Part shown: in pieces, positions 21,766 to 33,849 of the stretch
Layout of the letters: each line of letters begins with the position of its first letter
How positions within the stretch are numbered: position 1 is the stretch's first letter
Source of the DNA: Megaustenia siamemsis
Lineage: Eukaryota; Mollusca; Gastropoda; Stylommatophora; Ariophantidae
DNA: 64,000 nucleotides
Reading direction: 5' to 3'
Assembly (NCBI GenBank): GCA_032433765.1
Contig: JAVIAB010000124.1
Coordinates: 93,771,345-93,835,344 of the forward strand
Notes under the pieces: generated by a model
What the model was told of the DNA's origin: nothing
What the model saw: the letters and a program-made list of their open reading frames with translations, nothing else
Databases searched by the model: none
Made by a program: the position numbers and the translations under genes

Positions 21766-22370
21766 AAGCTAAGAAGAGGAGAAGAGAAACAAAAAAAAAA
21801 TTAAGCAAGGGACAGGAATGAAGGAAATAGAACAGATAAAAGAGAAGAAGGAAATATTTTTATTATAAAGTTTCAGAATATTGCACCCAGACAGAAATAA
21901 CAGGCAAGTTGGGCCCAGCGGACGGCATCTATGCTACGAGAAAGAAAACCTCTAGGTCATGTCAAGAGGTAAAGGCCTCAAGATGCGTAGAGATGCGAAG
22001 TCGTGTCAAGGTCGTGCCTGATGTAGACAAAGTGTATCAGTCAGTGTGTCAGCGCAGGTTTAGGGGAAATATCAGGACACACTTGCACATAAAAGGTCCG
22101 ATCATGAGACTAGCTCATCTTGTGTCATGATGTTGTTCTTTTCCCTCCACAATTAAACAGGACAAAGAGTCACGTTTGCAGTATCATAAACGTGAAAGAT
22201 GAAAAAAAGATGATGATGATAATGAAAAGAAGGTGAATATTACATTATTCCGTTACAGATGATTGGTACTTTATTTTGATTCTGAAATCTTCACATAAAC
22301 TTAGTGTAGCTAAATGTATTGGGTAGCTCTCCATATACTAATTAATTTTATAGTAACCTAACTATCACAT
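21766..22370. other. Receptor B intron 1, unassigned part
   Basis: No gene. Short ORFs such as 21909-22130 overlap degenerate repeat-like sequence and were not accepted. Confidence 0.4.
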
Positions 22371-22372
22371 AT

Positions 22373-22832
22373 TATTATTAGTATTATATTTGCTATTGCT
22401 ATTATTATTATTATTATTACTATTATAATTGCTATTGCTATTATTATTATTATTACTATTATAATTGCTATTGCTATTATTATTATTATTATTACTATTA
22501 TAATTGCTATTGTTATTATTATTACTAATATAATTGCTTTTTCTATTATTATTATTATTACTATTATAATTGCTATTATTATTATTACTATTATAATTGC
22601 TATTGCTATTATTATTATTATTACTATTATAATTGCTATTATTATTATTACTATTATAATTGCTATTGATATTATTATTATTATTATTACTATTACTAAT
22701 ATAATTGCTATTTCTATTATTATTATTACTATTTTAATTGTTATCATTATTATTACTATTACTGTTATAATTGCTATTGCTATTATTAGTATTATTATTG
22801 TATTTGCTATTATTATTATTATTATTATTATC
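22373..22832. repeat. ATT-rich microsatellite in receptor B intron 1
   Basis: Runs of (TTA/ATT) with a recurrent ataattgctattgct module cover 460 bp. The long Ile/Val minus-strand ORF across it is an artefact. Confidence 0.95.
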
Positions 22833-22901
22833 ATCCAGTTTAAATAAATTGTTTTAATTCGCTGAACAATCCCATTATCCACTATAGTGTTCTCTTCTTA
22901 G

Positions 22902-23116
22902 GTCTTGCCATCTCTGATCTGGGATGTCTGTCAACGCTTATTCTGGCCAACATCTGCCACACTCCAGCCTTTGCAGCGGCAGCCTTACCTTTCGATGCCA
23001 TAGAGTTTCATTACCTGACTAGTGCAATACCACATACAGCTTTTACTCGAGTCACTGCAATTCTTACAGCGGTTATCACACTGGAGAGATGTCTGTGTAT
23101 AACGGCACCATTAAAG
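22902..23116 (+). CDS. Chemosensory-type GPCR (receptor B), exon 2: TM2-TM3
   Basis: The acceptor ttcttag precedes GT, which completes the split Gly codon; the exon then reads LAISDLGCLSTLILANIC (TM2), a loop with FAAAALPFDAIEFHYL, and TM3 ending AVITLERCLCI. The ERC triplet occupies the E/DRY position at the cytoplasmic end of TM3. It ends TAPLK at an aaag|gttagt donor, phase 0. The length is 215 bp, as in receptor C. Confidence 0.93.
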
Positions 23117-23276
23117 GTTAGTTTCCAGTAAAAGTTGAAAGTCTTATAACTAATTGTAGTATGGTGAAAATTGTGGAATCACAGTTTGATACCAAGTTAG
23201 GCATTGAATATTCTGCCCTGTTGTGACTCCCAGATGTCTCACAAAATTAAATACTGCCGAGTAGTACACACAGAAC

Positions 23277-23516
23277 TGTGTTAGACGAATGGCAGAAATT
23301 CGGGCTGAGAGATAAGTGCAGAAATGTGTTAGACGAATGATAGAAATTCGGCCTGTGAGATAAGTGCAGAAATGTGTTAGACGAATGATAGAAATTCGTG
23401 CTGAGAGATAAGTGCAGAAATGTGTTAGACGAATGATAGAAATTCGTGCTGAGAGATAAGTGCAGAAATGTGTTAGACGAATGACAGATATTCGGCCTGA
23501 GAGATAAGTGCAAAAA
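23277..23516 (+). repeat. 48-bp tandem repeat, five copies, in receptor B intron 2
   Basis: The unit tgtgttagacgaatg... begins at 23277, 23325, 23373, 23421 and 23469 with few differences. Confidence 0.95.
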
Positions 23517-23776
23517 TGAAGAACTGAGAAAAAAAAAGCTAGGTATAATCTCCTCCATTGAATATATAAAGAAATAACAAATAAAATAGTTTGGCCACGT
23601 GATAAGGCATAAAGATCATACGACTACACAACGAGCCTTCAATAAACGCGGGGAGAACACCAGACCCAAGTGCTAACCACGAAAACACGATGGATTGACG
23701 TAGTATATATCGCTAGAAAACATGACATGTTAGACAAGATGGATGTTACCTAAATTCAGGACAGCTAGTAGAAGAT

Positions 23777-24287
23777 AGGCCAAAATAGCATTTCAGAAAA
23801 TGAAAAATATCTTATGCAACAAATCTATGTCAATAAAAATGAGAAAGAGAGTTCATCAGTGCTATATAGAACCAATTCTGACCTATGGAAGCGAATCATG
23901 GACAGTAGACAAACAAATGAAAAGACGATTAGAGGCCACAGAGATGGGATTTCTCAGAAGAATGTTGAAAGTTCCATGGACAGATAAAAAGACCAATGAG
24001 GAAGTTTTCAAAGAGGCCAACACAAAAAGGGAGCTCTTAAAAAACATCAGAAAGAAGCAATCAACATTTTTCGGGCACATCATGAGAAGAGGAAAGTTGG
24101 AATACTTGGTTACAACTGGCAAAATAAAAGGAAAGAGAGATCGCGGACGACAAAGAGAAAATACTGGATAGCTTGGTGTCATGGCATGGAAAACAGTCAA
24201 CAACAGAACTGATACGATGCACTGTAGATAGAAGATTGTGGAGGGACATGATCACCTACGCCAACCGGTATGACACATGATGATGAC
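23777..24287 (+). mobile_element. RTE-1 3'-end copy in receptor B intron 2
   Basis: 5'-truncated, with MKNILCNKSMSIKMRKRVHQ and LEATEMGFLRRMLKVP, ending ggtatgacacatgatgatga. The direct repeat tagaagat (23769-23776 and 24288-24295) flanks it. A frameshift lies near the C-terminus. Confidence 0.87.
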
Positions 24288-24381
24288 TAGAAGATCAGGA
24301 GAGGGTTTTTGAAGCAGTTTATCGTGTCACACTGCATGATTTGCCTGGGAGAAGAATTTGAGCCCTTATGGATTGTTGTTC

Positions 24382-24437
24382 GATGAGTACATGCGCGATG
24401 AGGACATGCGCGATGAGGACATGCGCGATGAGGACAT
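24382..24437 (+). repeat. 15-bp tandem repeat (gatgaggacatgcgc)
   Basis: Nearly four copies. Confidence 0.9.
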
Positions 24438-24679
24438 CAGTCCACTAATGATTAGCCGTTGAGTCTTCCTCCTACCCTATCATGCCTTTTAGCGTCGAGC
24501 GGAAAATAATTTACGGTGTCTTGCGCTTTAATTGTTAACTTCTGCTGTCGCGCTTCAGAGTTTTCTCTTCATTTTGTCTCTTCATCTTGTCAATTTCTTG
24601 TTTCTCTAGCGTTTGCTGATAGCTATGTGGACAGCGATTTACAATTGCTGCCTGTTTAGGTAACCATCATTATCATCAT

Positions 24680-25975
24680 CATCATCGTCATCATCATCAT
24701 CCTCGAGTGCCTTCTCCGCAACGAAGGTTGGCTACCATGGATCCCCATTCTAGTCTGTTTCTTGCTCTGATGGTGCAGGTTGTCATAGATTGACTTGTCC
24801 ATCTTTTGATGTTACTCGTCCATGTTAGTCTTGGTCTGCCTCTGCCTCTTTTACCTTGTATTTTCCCTTCCAATATTACTTTTAGTAGGATATTGTGTCG
24901 TTTAACGTGCCCCAAAAATTTCATTTGTCTTGTCTTAATTGTATTTAGTAGTTCTCTTTTTATTTTCAGTTGTTTTAAAACTTCATCGTTTGTTTTCTTT
25001 TATTTCCATCAAATTCTACCTATTCTTATATAAATCCACATTTCAAGGGATTCAATGTTCTGTTCTGTTTTCTTGTCTAATGTCCATGTTTCTGCACCAT
25101 ACAGGAATATTGAGAAGATGTAACATTTTGCTATTCTTATTTTCAGCCCTGCTGATATTTGTTTTGTTGTTAGTGTATTTTTCATGGCATTAAAATTACT
25201 TTTTGCTATACCTTTTCTTTTGTGTATTTCAGTTTTACATTTTCATCATTGGTTATAGTATGTCCTAGGTAGTTGTAACTCTGGACTGTCTCCAGATATA
25301 TTCCCTCAAGTGTGATATTTAATTGTAGGTCTTGATAATTTTCTTTGTTTATGATCATAGTTTTAGTCTTATTGATATCCATATCTAGTCCATATTTTTT
25401 GCTTGTTATGTTTATTACATTAAGCAATTGTTGTAGGTCTTTAGGATTTTCTGCTAGTAGAACAGTATCATAAGCATATTTTAGGTTATTGATTATCTTT
25501 CCATTAATGTTTAGGCCTGGCATATCTGAGATGCTTTTAAAGATTTGCTCAATGTATAGATTGAACATGCTTGGTGATAGGATGCATCATTGCCTTACTC
25601 CTCTTTTTATGTCCATGGGTGTAGAGTTCTCCTTGTTATATTTTATTATTGCTGTTTGCTCCCAGTACAAATTACATATTAGTCGTATGTCTGTGTCGTC
25701 TAGATTTATATCCTTTAGGCAGTCTATAAGTTGATTATGGTGTATTCTATCGAAAACTTTGGTGTAGTCTATGAAGCAGGCATATATTGATTTGTTTACT
25801 TCTATGTACTTTTCATTCAATGTTCTCATGCTAAATATGGCTTCTTTTGTGGCACGGTTTTCCTGAATCCAAATTTTTGCTCATCTAATTCAGTATTGAA
25901 TTTATTCTGAATCCTTCCCTGTATAACTTTTAGTAAAATATTTGTTAACTGGCTCATTAGGCTTATTTAGTTAAC
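24680..25975 (-). mobile_element. RTE-3 LINE, minus strand, in receptor B intron 2
   Basis: In minus-strand order: RT fragments MRTLNEKYIEVNKSIYACF and CNLYWEQTAIIKYNKENS (25829-25600), ISDMPGLNINGKIINNLKYA then YDTVLLAENPKDL (catalytic box altered from YADD to YAYD), SYNYLGHTITNDENVK, and the C-terminal MKFLGHVKRHNILL..GKRGRGRPRLTWT near 24924-24800. The 3' end is the (ATG)n run at 24680. The RT frame is broken, so it is inactive, but the identity to other RTE-3 copies is high. Confidence 0.88.
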
Positions 25976-26405
25976 CACATTTATAAAATTGTTTTTTTTT
26001 AAAACTTTCTAACTAATCATCAACGTGACCTATTTTTTTGTTTGGTTCATTGCTTAAATGTGTCATTTAAATTGGCTCCCATCCTGCGTCTAACACCTTT
26101 CACTCTCGAGGTATTTGTCATATTGTTTTCCCTAGAATCTAGTTTTATCTATACTTTAACAAAAATTAGTCCTCAAAACTAGTTGTAAATCTCCATTTAC
26201 TAGGAGAAACACTCCCTGTACGATAATCTGCAGAACTAGTGCGTACGAACTCGAGTTTGCTATTACAATACCATTACAACACTATCTGTTGATGATGGTG
26301 ATGATATAATATAACCATTGTGATGGGTATTTAAGAATGGTTACTTAACAGTTGCAATCATGACTTATTATAGTAACTAGTCTACTTACGAATTTTCTCC
26401 AACAG
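25976..26405. other. Receptor B intron 2, 3' part
   Basis: No recognised element. It ends in the exon 3 acceptor ctccaacag. Confidence 0.5.
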
Positions 26406-27005
26406 GTGAAAAGCATCGTCACACAAAAACGAATATCGATCATCGTTGTCGCTATCTTCATCGTCCTGTTATCTAGCATGGCTCCAGTGTATGTCGTCAA
26501 CAAAATGGACATGAAGTTTTTCCCGAAAAGAAACATAACTCTCCTGGGACTTGTTTTCAGAGAAGACCGAGACTTTGTTGAGGGCCTATCTTTTGCAATC
26601 AACAACGCCTTTGTCCCATTTAGTGCTTTTATTATTATCACAGTCTGTACAATAACTCTGGAGATGAAACTGAAGAGTTCCACAAAATGGAGGCAATCAG
26701 AGACGCAATCAGGAGCTGACAATGTTACAATACGTAACCATAAGGTGGCTAAAATGGTAGTCATGATTTCCGCTCTCTTTATATCCTGCTTTACCCCTGT
26801 CAGTATTATCATTATAGCGATGTTACTGCAGCCTGATCTATCTCTAGACGGCCCGTACAAGCATGTGCTTATTACTTTAGGGGGCATAGCAATTTGCTTG
26901 GAGTCAGTTAATTCTGCATCTAATATATTTATTTATTACAATATGAGCAGAAATTATAGATTTGCTTTTAATCAATTATTTTGTAAAATTAAAATTAAAT
27001 ATTGA
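26406..27005 (+). CDS. Chemosensory-type GPCR (receptor B), exon 3: TM4-TM7 and stop
   Basis: In-frame from the acceptor: VKSIVTQKRISIIVVAIFIV (intracellular loop 2 and TM4), then APVYVVNKMDMKFFPKRNIT, GLVFREDRDFVEG (extracellular loop 2), NNAFVPFSAFIIITVC (TM5), a basic loop with SSTKWRQSETQSG, KMVVMISALFISCFTP (TM6), and ITLGGIAICLESVNSASNIF-IYY (TM7), ending NYRFAFNQLFCKIKIKY. The 199 codons join exons 1-2 in frame. The molecule is predicted to be a plasma-membrane chemosensory receptor. The family is recognised; its ligand and G protein are unknown. Confidence 0.93.
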   Translation: MKSIVTQKRISIIVVAIFIVLLSSMAPVYVVNKMDMKFFPKRNITLLGLVFREDRDFVEGLSFAINNAFVPFSAFIIITVCTITLEMKLKSSTKWRQSETQSGADNVTIRNHKVAKMVVMISALFISCFTPVSIIIIAMLLQPDLSLDGPYKHVLITLGGIAICLESVNSASNIFIYYNMSRNYRFAFNQLFCKIKIKY

Positions 27006-27105
27006 CGCTAAATATGTCAGAAGAAAATATTATTCAGTATATGTCTGATTGGTATGTTATGGAAAATATCTCGAGTATGTGTATATGTATAGTTTTAATA
27101 CGTTT

Positions 27106-27111
27106 AATAAA
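27106..27111 (+). promoter_or_regulatory. Possible polyadenylation signal of receptor B
   Basis: AATAAA about 100 bp downstream of the stop. Confidence 0.45.
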
Positions 27112-27387
27112 CAAAATCAATCATTTCAATTTCATATGCCAAAATACCAAAAGCTGAATACAAGTGCAAATCTTCGAACATGCTTTGAGATGATGTACAT
27201 TATAGCAGGGTTTCTCAACCTTCTTGTGCACACGGGCGCACTGCAAATTTTCCAAAGAACTGCAGACGCCAGTGTCCAAATTTATTGCTGAAAACGGCTA
27301 CTCATATCTATAACTCAGCTAGTTGCTTGTCGCACGGTTATTAGGAAGAGGATTAAATATAAAGCACCGTATCTTACAAACAAAAAA

Positions 27388-27613
27388 CAAGAGGTAAGGT
27401 TCGATCCCCACCGACGGCTTCCGGTCCACCCAGCCTTAAATGGGTACTGGATTTTTTTCTGGGAAAGTAAAGAGGCATGAGCGTAATACCGACCACATTA
27501 CCACAAAAATCATGCGCAGAAATTCTGTAAAATTTATGGTCACTAACACCATATTCCCTATACACCACTTGGCACGGCGGGGGCTCTTTACTTTTTTTTT
27601 CTTTTACTGTATT
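27388..27613 (+). mobile_element. SINE-A copy, 5'-truncated, 14-bp target duplication
   Basis: It starts in the tRNA-like B-box region (aaggttcgatccccaccga) and continues with the standard body and tail. ttacaaacaaaaaa flanks it (27374-27387 and 27614-27627). Confidence 0.9.
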
Positions 27614-27784
27614 TTACAAACAAAAAATTACATACCTTCTGAAGATAAACAGAAACATGAGTACAACAAAAGAAAGCACAACGCTGCACTGAACTACTGT
27701 GATTTGTCTGCATTGCATTTTTTTTCTGCTGGATTTTGTTTTCAACGTCTAGGAAATATGATTTATGAGGGGTAAGCTCATTTC

Positions 27785-28423
27785 ATCACCATCATGCAGC
27801 ATACAAATAAACGAGACAAATCTAAAACAAGTGCAACGTTTCAAATACTTGGGCACAATAATAACATCAGATGGGAGATGCACCACAGAAATAAAAAGCA
27901 GAATAGCTCAGGCCAAAATAGCATTTAAGAAAATGAAAAATATCTTATGCAACAAATCTATGTCAATAAAAATGAGAAAGAGAGTTCATCAATGCTATAT
28001 AGAACCAATTCTGACCTATGGAAGCGAATCATGGACAGTAGACAAACAAATGAAAAGACGATTAGAGGCCACAGAGATGGGATTTCTCAGAAGAATGTTG
28101 AAAGTTCCATGGACAGATAAAAAGACCAATGAGGAAGTTCTCAAAGAGGCCAACACAAAAAGGGAGCTCTTAAAAAACATTAGAAAGAGGCAATCAACAT
28201 TTTTTTGGCACATCATGAGAAGAGGAAAGTTGGAATACTTGGTTACAACTGGCAAAATAAAAGGAAAGAGAGATCGCGGACGACAAAGAGAGAAAATACT
28301 GGATAGCTTGGTGTCATGGCATGGGAAACAGTCAACAACAGAACTGATACGATGCACTGTAGATAGAATATTGTGGAGGGACATGCTCGCCTACGCCAAC
28401 CGGCAGGGTACATGATGATGATG
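27785..28423 (+). mobile_element. RTE-1 3'-end copy with long open frame, 11-bp target duplication
   Basis: 5'-truncated, but with an uninterrupted 216-codon frame (27765-28415) for the C-terminal region: RFKYLGTIITSDGRC, MKNILCNKSMSIKMRKRVHQ, LEATEMGFLRRMLKVPWTDK, MRRGKLEYLVTTGKIKGKRD. aagctcatttc flanks it (27774-27784 and 28424-28434). This is the best-preserved RTE-1 3' end outside the 43088 copy. Lacking endonuclease and RT it cannot move by itself. Confidence 0.92.
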
Positions 28424-28434
28424 AAGCTCATTTC

Positions 28435-29790
28435 TACTCAAGCATTTCAAGATACCGCATCGAGACTAATTCCAACATCTAAATCTGCTTTTCCCAGACC
28501 ATTTTATGTTGACTGTTACCGCTTTTGTTCATTGGGAAGGAAAAAATGTTAGCGTTGATCCATACTTTTTCATTTTAGTTCTCTCAATCTTTCGTTCAAC
28601 CGAATGCCGGACAATGATGATGTCACTCTCTGGAATCATCCTGGACCCTCCTGTGCATCAAGAAAACACGCGGCGGACACAATAGCGCACGTGGGCACAG
28701 TGCTGAGAAACACTACATTTGAGTCGTCTGTATGGAAACAAATGAGTAGAGAAGTGTAGGAAAGCCAGGAGGGAAACATCCAACAAGATGACCCATCTGG
28801 CATAATAAATATTGACACTAGACATAAATGGACAAAACTCGGATAAAGTGAAATAAAGATATGTGATCGGCGATACCATGAGGTTCGGTAATTATTGATT
28901 GATGATTCTTGCAGCTGGTTATTCTTAAATGTATATTTTCCTTCAACCGATAATGTTTAGATCATCAAATCAACAAAAGCATCTACAATTTGAAGAGGAA
29001 ATAAATAAAAAACATGAAATATCATATTAAAACACATGATATATTATGTTCAAACACATGAAATAGCATGCTAAATCAAACGAAGTGCTTATAAAATGCC
29101 GCTTTTGCTATTTAAAAAAAAATGACACATAAAAACCTCACAGAAGAAGTAAAAATGGAATTAATAAATACAATCTTTCTGCAACCCAATGGGGTGATAG
29201 CGGTGTCAAACACTGCATTCAACTAATTCTCAAGAAAGATCACAACACGGATTTCGAGACACTTGAACAAAATACAACTGTTATTGTCACTAAAAGACAT
29301 AATGAGAAACGAAGAGCTCTCAGAAAATCATTAGGTTATTTCCACTTTCAATCGCTTTGAAGATTGTTCTCTCTTTAAAGAAATCATGTCGGATCTGGAA
29401 ATATATTGGAGTATCATTGGCTCTGTTCTAGTACATAGACATTGGTAACATATACAATAATTATACGGCCTGTGTGCCACCCACAATATTCTCTACATTT
29501 ATGAACTTTTCAAGTAAACTTTCTCCTGGGTTTCTTTTTAACATGGTGCGCTCTTGTGTATACGTTTTTGACATATTTGATGACATAATTGACGTCCTGA
29601 TTTACAATTAATCTTGAAAAAAAACCAACTGAAAACAAAATAAACAATTGAAAACAAAACACTTTGTTTTCTCACATTCAATGTATAGAAAAGTGTACAG
29701 ATACACATTGTTTTTCTACATCTTTAAACCTTGGGGTTTGTTGGGACACCACTGGGGTATTTCGTCAACATTCTCCGTTTCTCTCTTTTT
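28435..29790. other. Intergenic stretch with no recognised gene
   Basis: About 1.35 kb. A + strand reading near 28600-28750 (MPDNDDVTLWNHPGPSC...) and one near 29185-29345 (GDSGVKHCIQLILKKD...) are open for 50-60 codons but match nothing I recognise; either could be eroded transposon or chance. Confidence 0.4.
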
Positions 29791-29797
29791 TCAGTTA

Positions 29798-30268
29798 TTC
29801 TGTGGAACTCTGCAAATTCACCGTTTATATCTTTCTTCATTCATTCTGTGGAACTCTGCAAATTCACCGTTTATATCTTTCTTCATTCATTCTGTGGAAC
29901 TCTGCAAATTCACCGTTTATATCTTTCTTCATTCATTCTGTGGAACTCTGCAAATTCACCGTTTATATCTTTCTTCATTCATTCTGTGGAACTCTGCAAA
30001 TTCACCGTTTATATCTTTCTTCATTCATTCTGTGGAACTCTGCAAATTCACCGTTTATATCTTTCTTCATTCATTCTGTGGAACTCTGCAAATTCACCGT
30101 TTATATCTTTCTTCAGTCATTCTTTAGAACTCTGCAAATTCACCGTTTATATCTTTCTTCAGTCATTCTTTAGAACTCTGCAAATTCACCGTTTATATCT
30201 TTCTTCAGTCATTCTTTAGAACTCTGCAAATTCACCGTTTATATCTTTCTTCAGTCATTCTTTAGAAC
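29798..30268 (+). repeat. 46-bp minisatellite, about ten copies
   Basis: The unit ttctgtggaactctgcaaat... repeats every 46 bp. The first seven copies carry a ctgtgg variant and the last ones ctttag. Because 46 is not a multiple of 3 and the unit has no stop in this direction, all three forward frames are open for about 160 codons; these ORFs are not genes. Confidence 0.96.
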
Positions 30269-30334
30269 TCTACAAACTCAAGCATGTCGATTATTTGACT
30301 GTAATTTTCCACCCCTTACTCTTCCTACCTCTAC

Positions 30335-30655
30335 TTCCTAGCCGAGTTGGGAAAACCACCCGACTGGACAACCCACATTCGGACAACCCGTGTTCGATTC
30401 CCGCTGGGAGCAGTGTGAGTTGTACTCGTGGTTGAAACAAATATACCCCCACGGTCAACCCAGCCGTTGGCAGAAATGGGTACCAGGGTATTTCCCTGGG
30501 AAGGTGAGGAATGACGCCTCGCATCGTGAGTTTCGATGCTTGAAGCGACACTATCCAGAAGTCTCCGAAAACTTCTGGAAAGGCGGCCGAACACATATGG
30601 GTGGAAACTCGCGTGTTAAGACGCCGGTTCAAGTCTAGTACTTTACCTTTACCTT
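30335..30655 (+). mobile_element. SINE-C (tRNA-derived) copy
   Basis: The head has ctagccgagttggg and gtgttcgattccc, spaced like tRNA A and B boxes. The body contains caacccagccgttggcagaa and ggtatttccctgggaaggtg, and the tail is (tttacc)n. It differs from SINE-A and SINE-B in body sequence but shares the gggtacca...tctggga-like module with SINE-A. Confidence 0.75.
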
Positions 30656-31242
30656 AGCATGTATTTTCTTCTGCAGCTCAAGAGTAAATTAGTAAATAAA
30701 TATCTACTCAAGAGATTGCGCCAGGATGAAATGTACACATGATAATAGGTAAAATCTGGAGCTAATTAGCTCATGTGTTTTGATGAAAAGATAATGTACT
30801 TTGTATATTGTGCTGTTATTGTTTTTGAAACCAAATGTAGCAAATTGTTGATAACTTGATATTTATATTTCATTTGAATTGATAATTTGCTCACTAAAAT
30901 AGTAACAATTTCTGAAGAAATTGCTTCTCTTATTTGTTGCTTCAATTTATTTTCTGTTATTATTTTTAAATACTTTGAGTTTATTCGAAATTTCCAAATC
31001 GTTGTCTGATGGTTTTCTGTCAATCGAACTGTAAAGAGAATGGGTGAATGGTTCACGATGTTGTCAGGTATTACACGCGATGAGATGGGTAGCTATAATT
31101 TATGTAGCGCATTAGTAATGCTGACGATAGGCAGAATCAAATGGTAACACGTATAGTGAAGAAGTCTATAGCTGCAGCTTGTTTGATTGCGATGTTTGAA
31201 CTTAACAACCTTCTCGTTTTGTGTCGTCCCTAAAACTCTAAG
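30656..31242. other. AT-rich intergenic stretch
   Basis: No recognised gene or repeat. Confidence 0.45.
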
Positions 31243-31512
31243 TAAAGTTTAAAAAAAAAGTAAAGTACCCTCTCACGCCAAGTGGCTGATAGGGAATATA
31301 ATGTTAGTGACTATAATTTTGTATAGACCTTCGGCACAGCATGATTTGTTGGGGTAATGTGGTGGATATTACGCCCGTGCTGATTTACTTTCCCAGAAAA
31401 ATCCAGTGCCCATTTAAGTCGGAATGAACCCGGAAGCTGTCGATAAGGATCGAACCCGACCTCTTGTCCTTTGTGGTCCGATTCACTAACTACTGAGCTA
31501 TCGCAGCTCCAT
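31243..31512 (-). mobile_element. SINE-A copy, full length, minus strand
   Basis: A-run and agtaaagtaccc (3' tail) at the left, the body, and the tRNA-like head at the right (complement agctgcgatagctcagtagt and gggttcgatcc). Confidence 0.85.
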
Positions 31513-31950
31513 AAAGATTTGTAAAAAAACAAAACATGTAATTGCCACCATTTATTTCCTTTGCTGATAAAAGCAGTGACGTCACTATACTTCACGTGTT
31601 GTTACTAGATTTCCTTGAATTTTTTTGTGTATTTCAGTTATACTTAAATTAAAGAAACTGTAATAGCAAATAGTTTTAGGTTTGCTTTGAAGAATATATT
31701 GTAATTGTCCTTACTTGGATCTAGTGATTCTGTTATCGAAATTTACTTTCAGAGTTTATGTACGTTTAAATAGAAATAAATAATACTATGAATGACGGAA
31801 ATGATAATCGAATGTATTTACGCACATATTTCAGTCAACAAACAATTTAAATAACTAAAATACTTGTCCTTTTCATAAATCATCATCATCAGGGCGCTTG
31901 TTCTTAGCAGAACGTTGCATTCACCACAGACAGTCAGAAAGAATCTCTGT
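31513..31950. other. AT-rich intergenic stretch
   Basis: No recognised gene or repeat. Confidence 0.45.
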
Positions 31951-31952
31951 TT

Positions 31953-32325
31953 TCATAAATCATCATCATCAAGTACCAAGCCTGCTGGCATAGGTGATCA
32001 AGTTTCTCCACAACTTTCGATCACGACAGTTATTTATCATTTCTGTTGTTGACCTTCTGCCAAGCCATTCTCTTAAGATGTCTGGTATATTTTATCTTTG
32101 CTTCCCTCTATCTCTTCGTCCCTCAATTTTCCCAGTTGTTACAATATATTCCAGCTGTTCTCTTCTCATTACATGACCAGAAAATTATGATTGTTTCTTC
32201 CTAAAATTGGAAATTAGCTCTCTTTTTGCTTTGGAACGTTTTCATTACTCTTCTCAACTGTGCATGATATTCTCCACATTCTTCTGTAAAACCATATTTC
32301 TACAGCCTCCAGTGATACCAGTGTC
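31953..32325 (-). mobile_element. RTE-2 LINE 3'-end copy
   Basis: Same arrangement as 19797-20325: (CAT)n, aagtaccaagcctgctggca, then the complement of the C-terminal coding region. 5'-truncated. Confidence 0.8.
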
Positions 32326-32439
32326 AGTTTTCATGAATACTGAACAGATAAAATGCTTACACTATAATGATGCATGTAATCATTATATAACATTGTCCTA
32401 ATAAGATGATATTGAATTAATCCACAATACTGGACAATT

Positions 32440-33013
32440 TCGGGACAACCTTGGGCAAGGTGGAGCTCCCGTTTAGCCACCCCCTATCAGGGTTATGTAA
32501 ATCCATTGGAGCAGGTAGTGGATCGTGTTGTGGGAGCAACCGACAAGTAATGCCGGTTATGGTCCCCACACCGCGATGGCAGGCAGAGGATCTCATGTAT
32601 AGAAACAATGGCTGCGATCTCCGACTAGTACAGTCACTGCCAAGAAGGAAAGGAATGGCAAACTACATTCTTATATTGCCTAGACTAATCATGACAAACC
32701 ACATCTTTATATTTACAGCTAACGACGTTAATGGGGACTTCACAAAAAAGGGAGCTCTTAAAAAAACATCAGAAAGAAGCAATCAACATTTTTTGGGGCA
32801 CATCATGGGAAGAGGAAAGTTGGAATACTTCGTTACAACTGGCAAAATAAAAGGAAAGAGAGATCGCGGAAGACAAGGAGAGAAAATACTGGATAGCATG
32901 GTGTCATGGCATGGAAAACAGTCAACAACAAAACTCATACGATGCACTGTGGATATAAGATTGTAGAAGGACATGATCGCTAACGCCAACCGGTACGGCA
33001 CATGATGAAGATG
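32440..33013 (+). mobile_element. RTE-1 internally deleted copy: 5' end fused to 3' end
   Basis: 32440-32742 matches the 5' region of the near-complete RTE-1 (43135-43421: gcaaggtggagctcccgttt, ggagcaggtagtgga, aacgacgttaatggggactt). At about 32743 it jumps to the 3' coding region (aaaagggagctcttaaaa) and runs to the terminal cacatgatga. About 2.6 kb is missing. A short AC/CAC overlap lies at the join. An imperfect direct repeat (actggacaatt at 32429-32439; actggaaaatt at 33014-33024) suggests it was inserted in this form. Confidence 0.85.
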
Positions 33014-33024
33014 ACTGGAAAATT

Positions 33025-33699
33025 ATTCATTTATAAATTATATACACGGTTATAAGTATTTTATAAGCTGGAATACATTTTAATTGTATATAATTACATT
33101 AGAGAAGAAGCAATAATTCCAATGAATTCTGCTAAAAAATACCATCGTGAAAAGAGTTTCAGGCGCACGTTTATGACTCGAAGTAATTACATTTAAAGAA
33201 TATGCTGCCAGGTGTCAGAACGTTAATATTCAGCTTATATGTATATCAAGTCGAATAACATAGTATCTGTTCTTAGTGGAAATATTGACATTTTTATTAT
33301 CAGTGGTTAGTATATATTTGAACATCGATCTATTTTTCTGGTGTGTGTCTCAGTTATTACAGCCTTAATAACTTCTCTGATCAAAATATAATGTTATGTT
33401 TAAAGAATTTATAAACTGAAACAATAAAGAAATTTAGAAAATAGTAAAGTAAATTGCTTCATTGCATGAATTATATATTTTTTAAAATGATATACATCAT
33501 TACTTTATAATAAATTATGTATATTTCCTTTCTTCATATACGATAACATGTTACATAGAAAGCTTACAATACATACAAAGTAGGTTATTTATATTTTTTG
33601 AAGAATATAGTTTACCGAACTACTATCGTCCCATTGCATTGAACGAGAAAATTGTAATATACATGACTTTGATCTCTGGTCCATTCACATGCGATTTGT
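33025..33699. other. AT-rich intergenic stretch
   Basis: No recognised gene or repeat. Confidence 0.45.
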
Positions 33700-33790
33700 C
33701 GTTGTCGAAGGTCTGTAAAATGTATGGTCACTAACACCATATTCCCTATACGTCACTTGGCATGACGGTCGGCACATTGCTTTTAATTAC
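33700..33790 (+). mobile_element. SINE-A 3' fragment
   Basis: Contains gaaggtctgtaaaatg, ggtcactaacaccatattcc and a tacgtcacttggc module from the SINE-A tail. Confidence 0.7.
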
Positions 33791-33849
33791 TAAATTCCGT
33801 TAGAATTTTAGAAACTCACACCTTCACAAATACTTCGCCCCACCTCCAT

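Noticed and set aside
22358..22882. 174-codon minus-strand ORF of Ile/Val/Ala
   Set aside because: It is the translation of an ATT-rich microsatellite; no sequence complexity.
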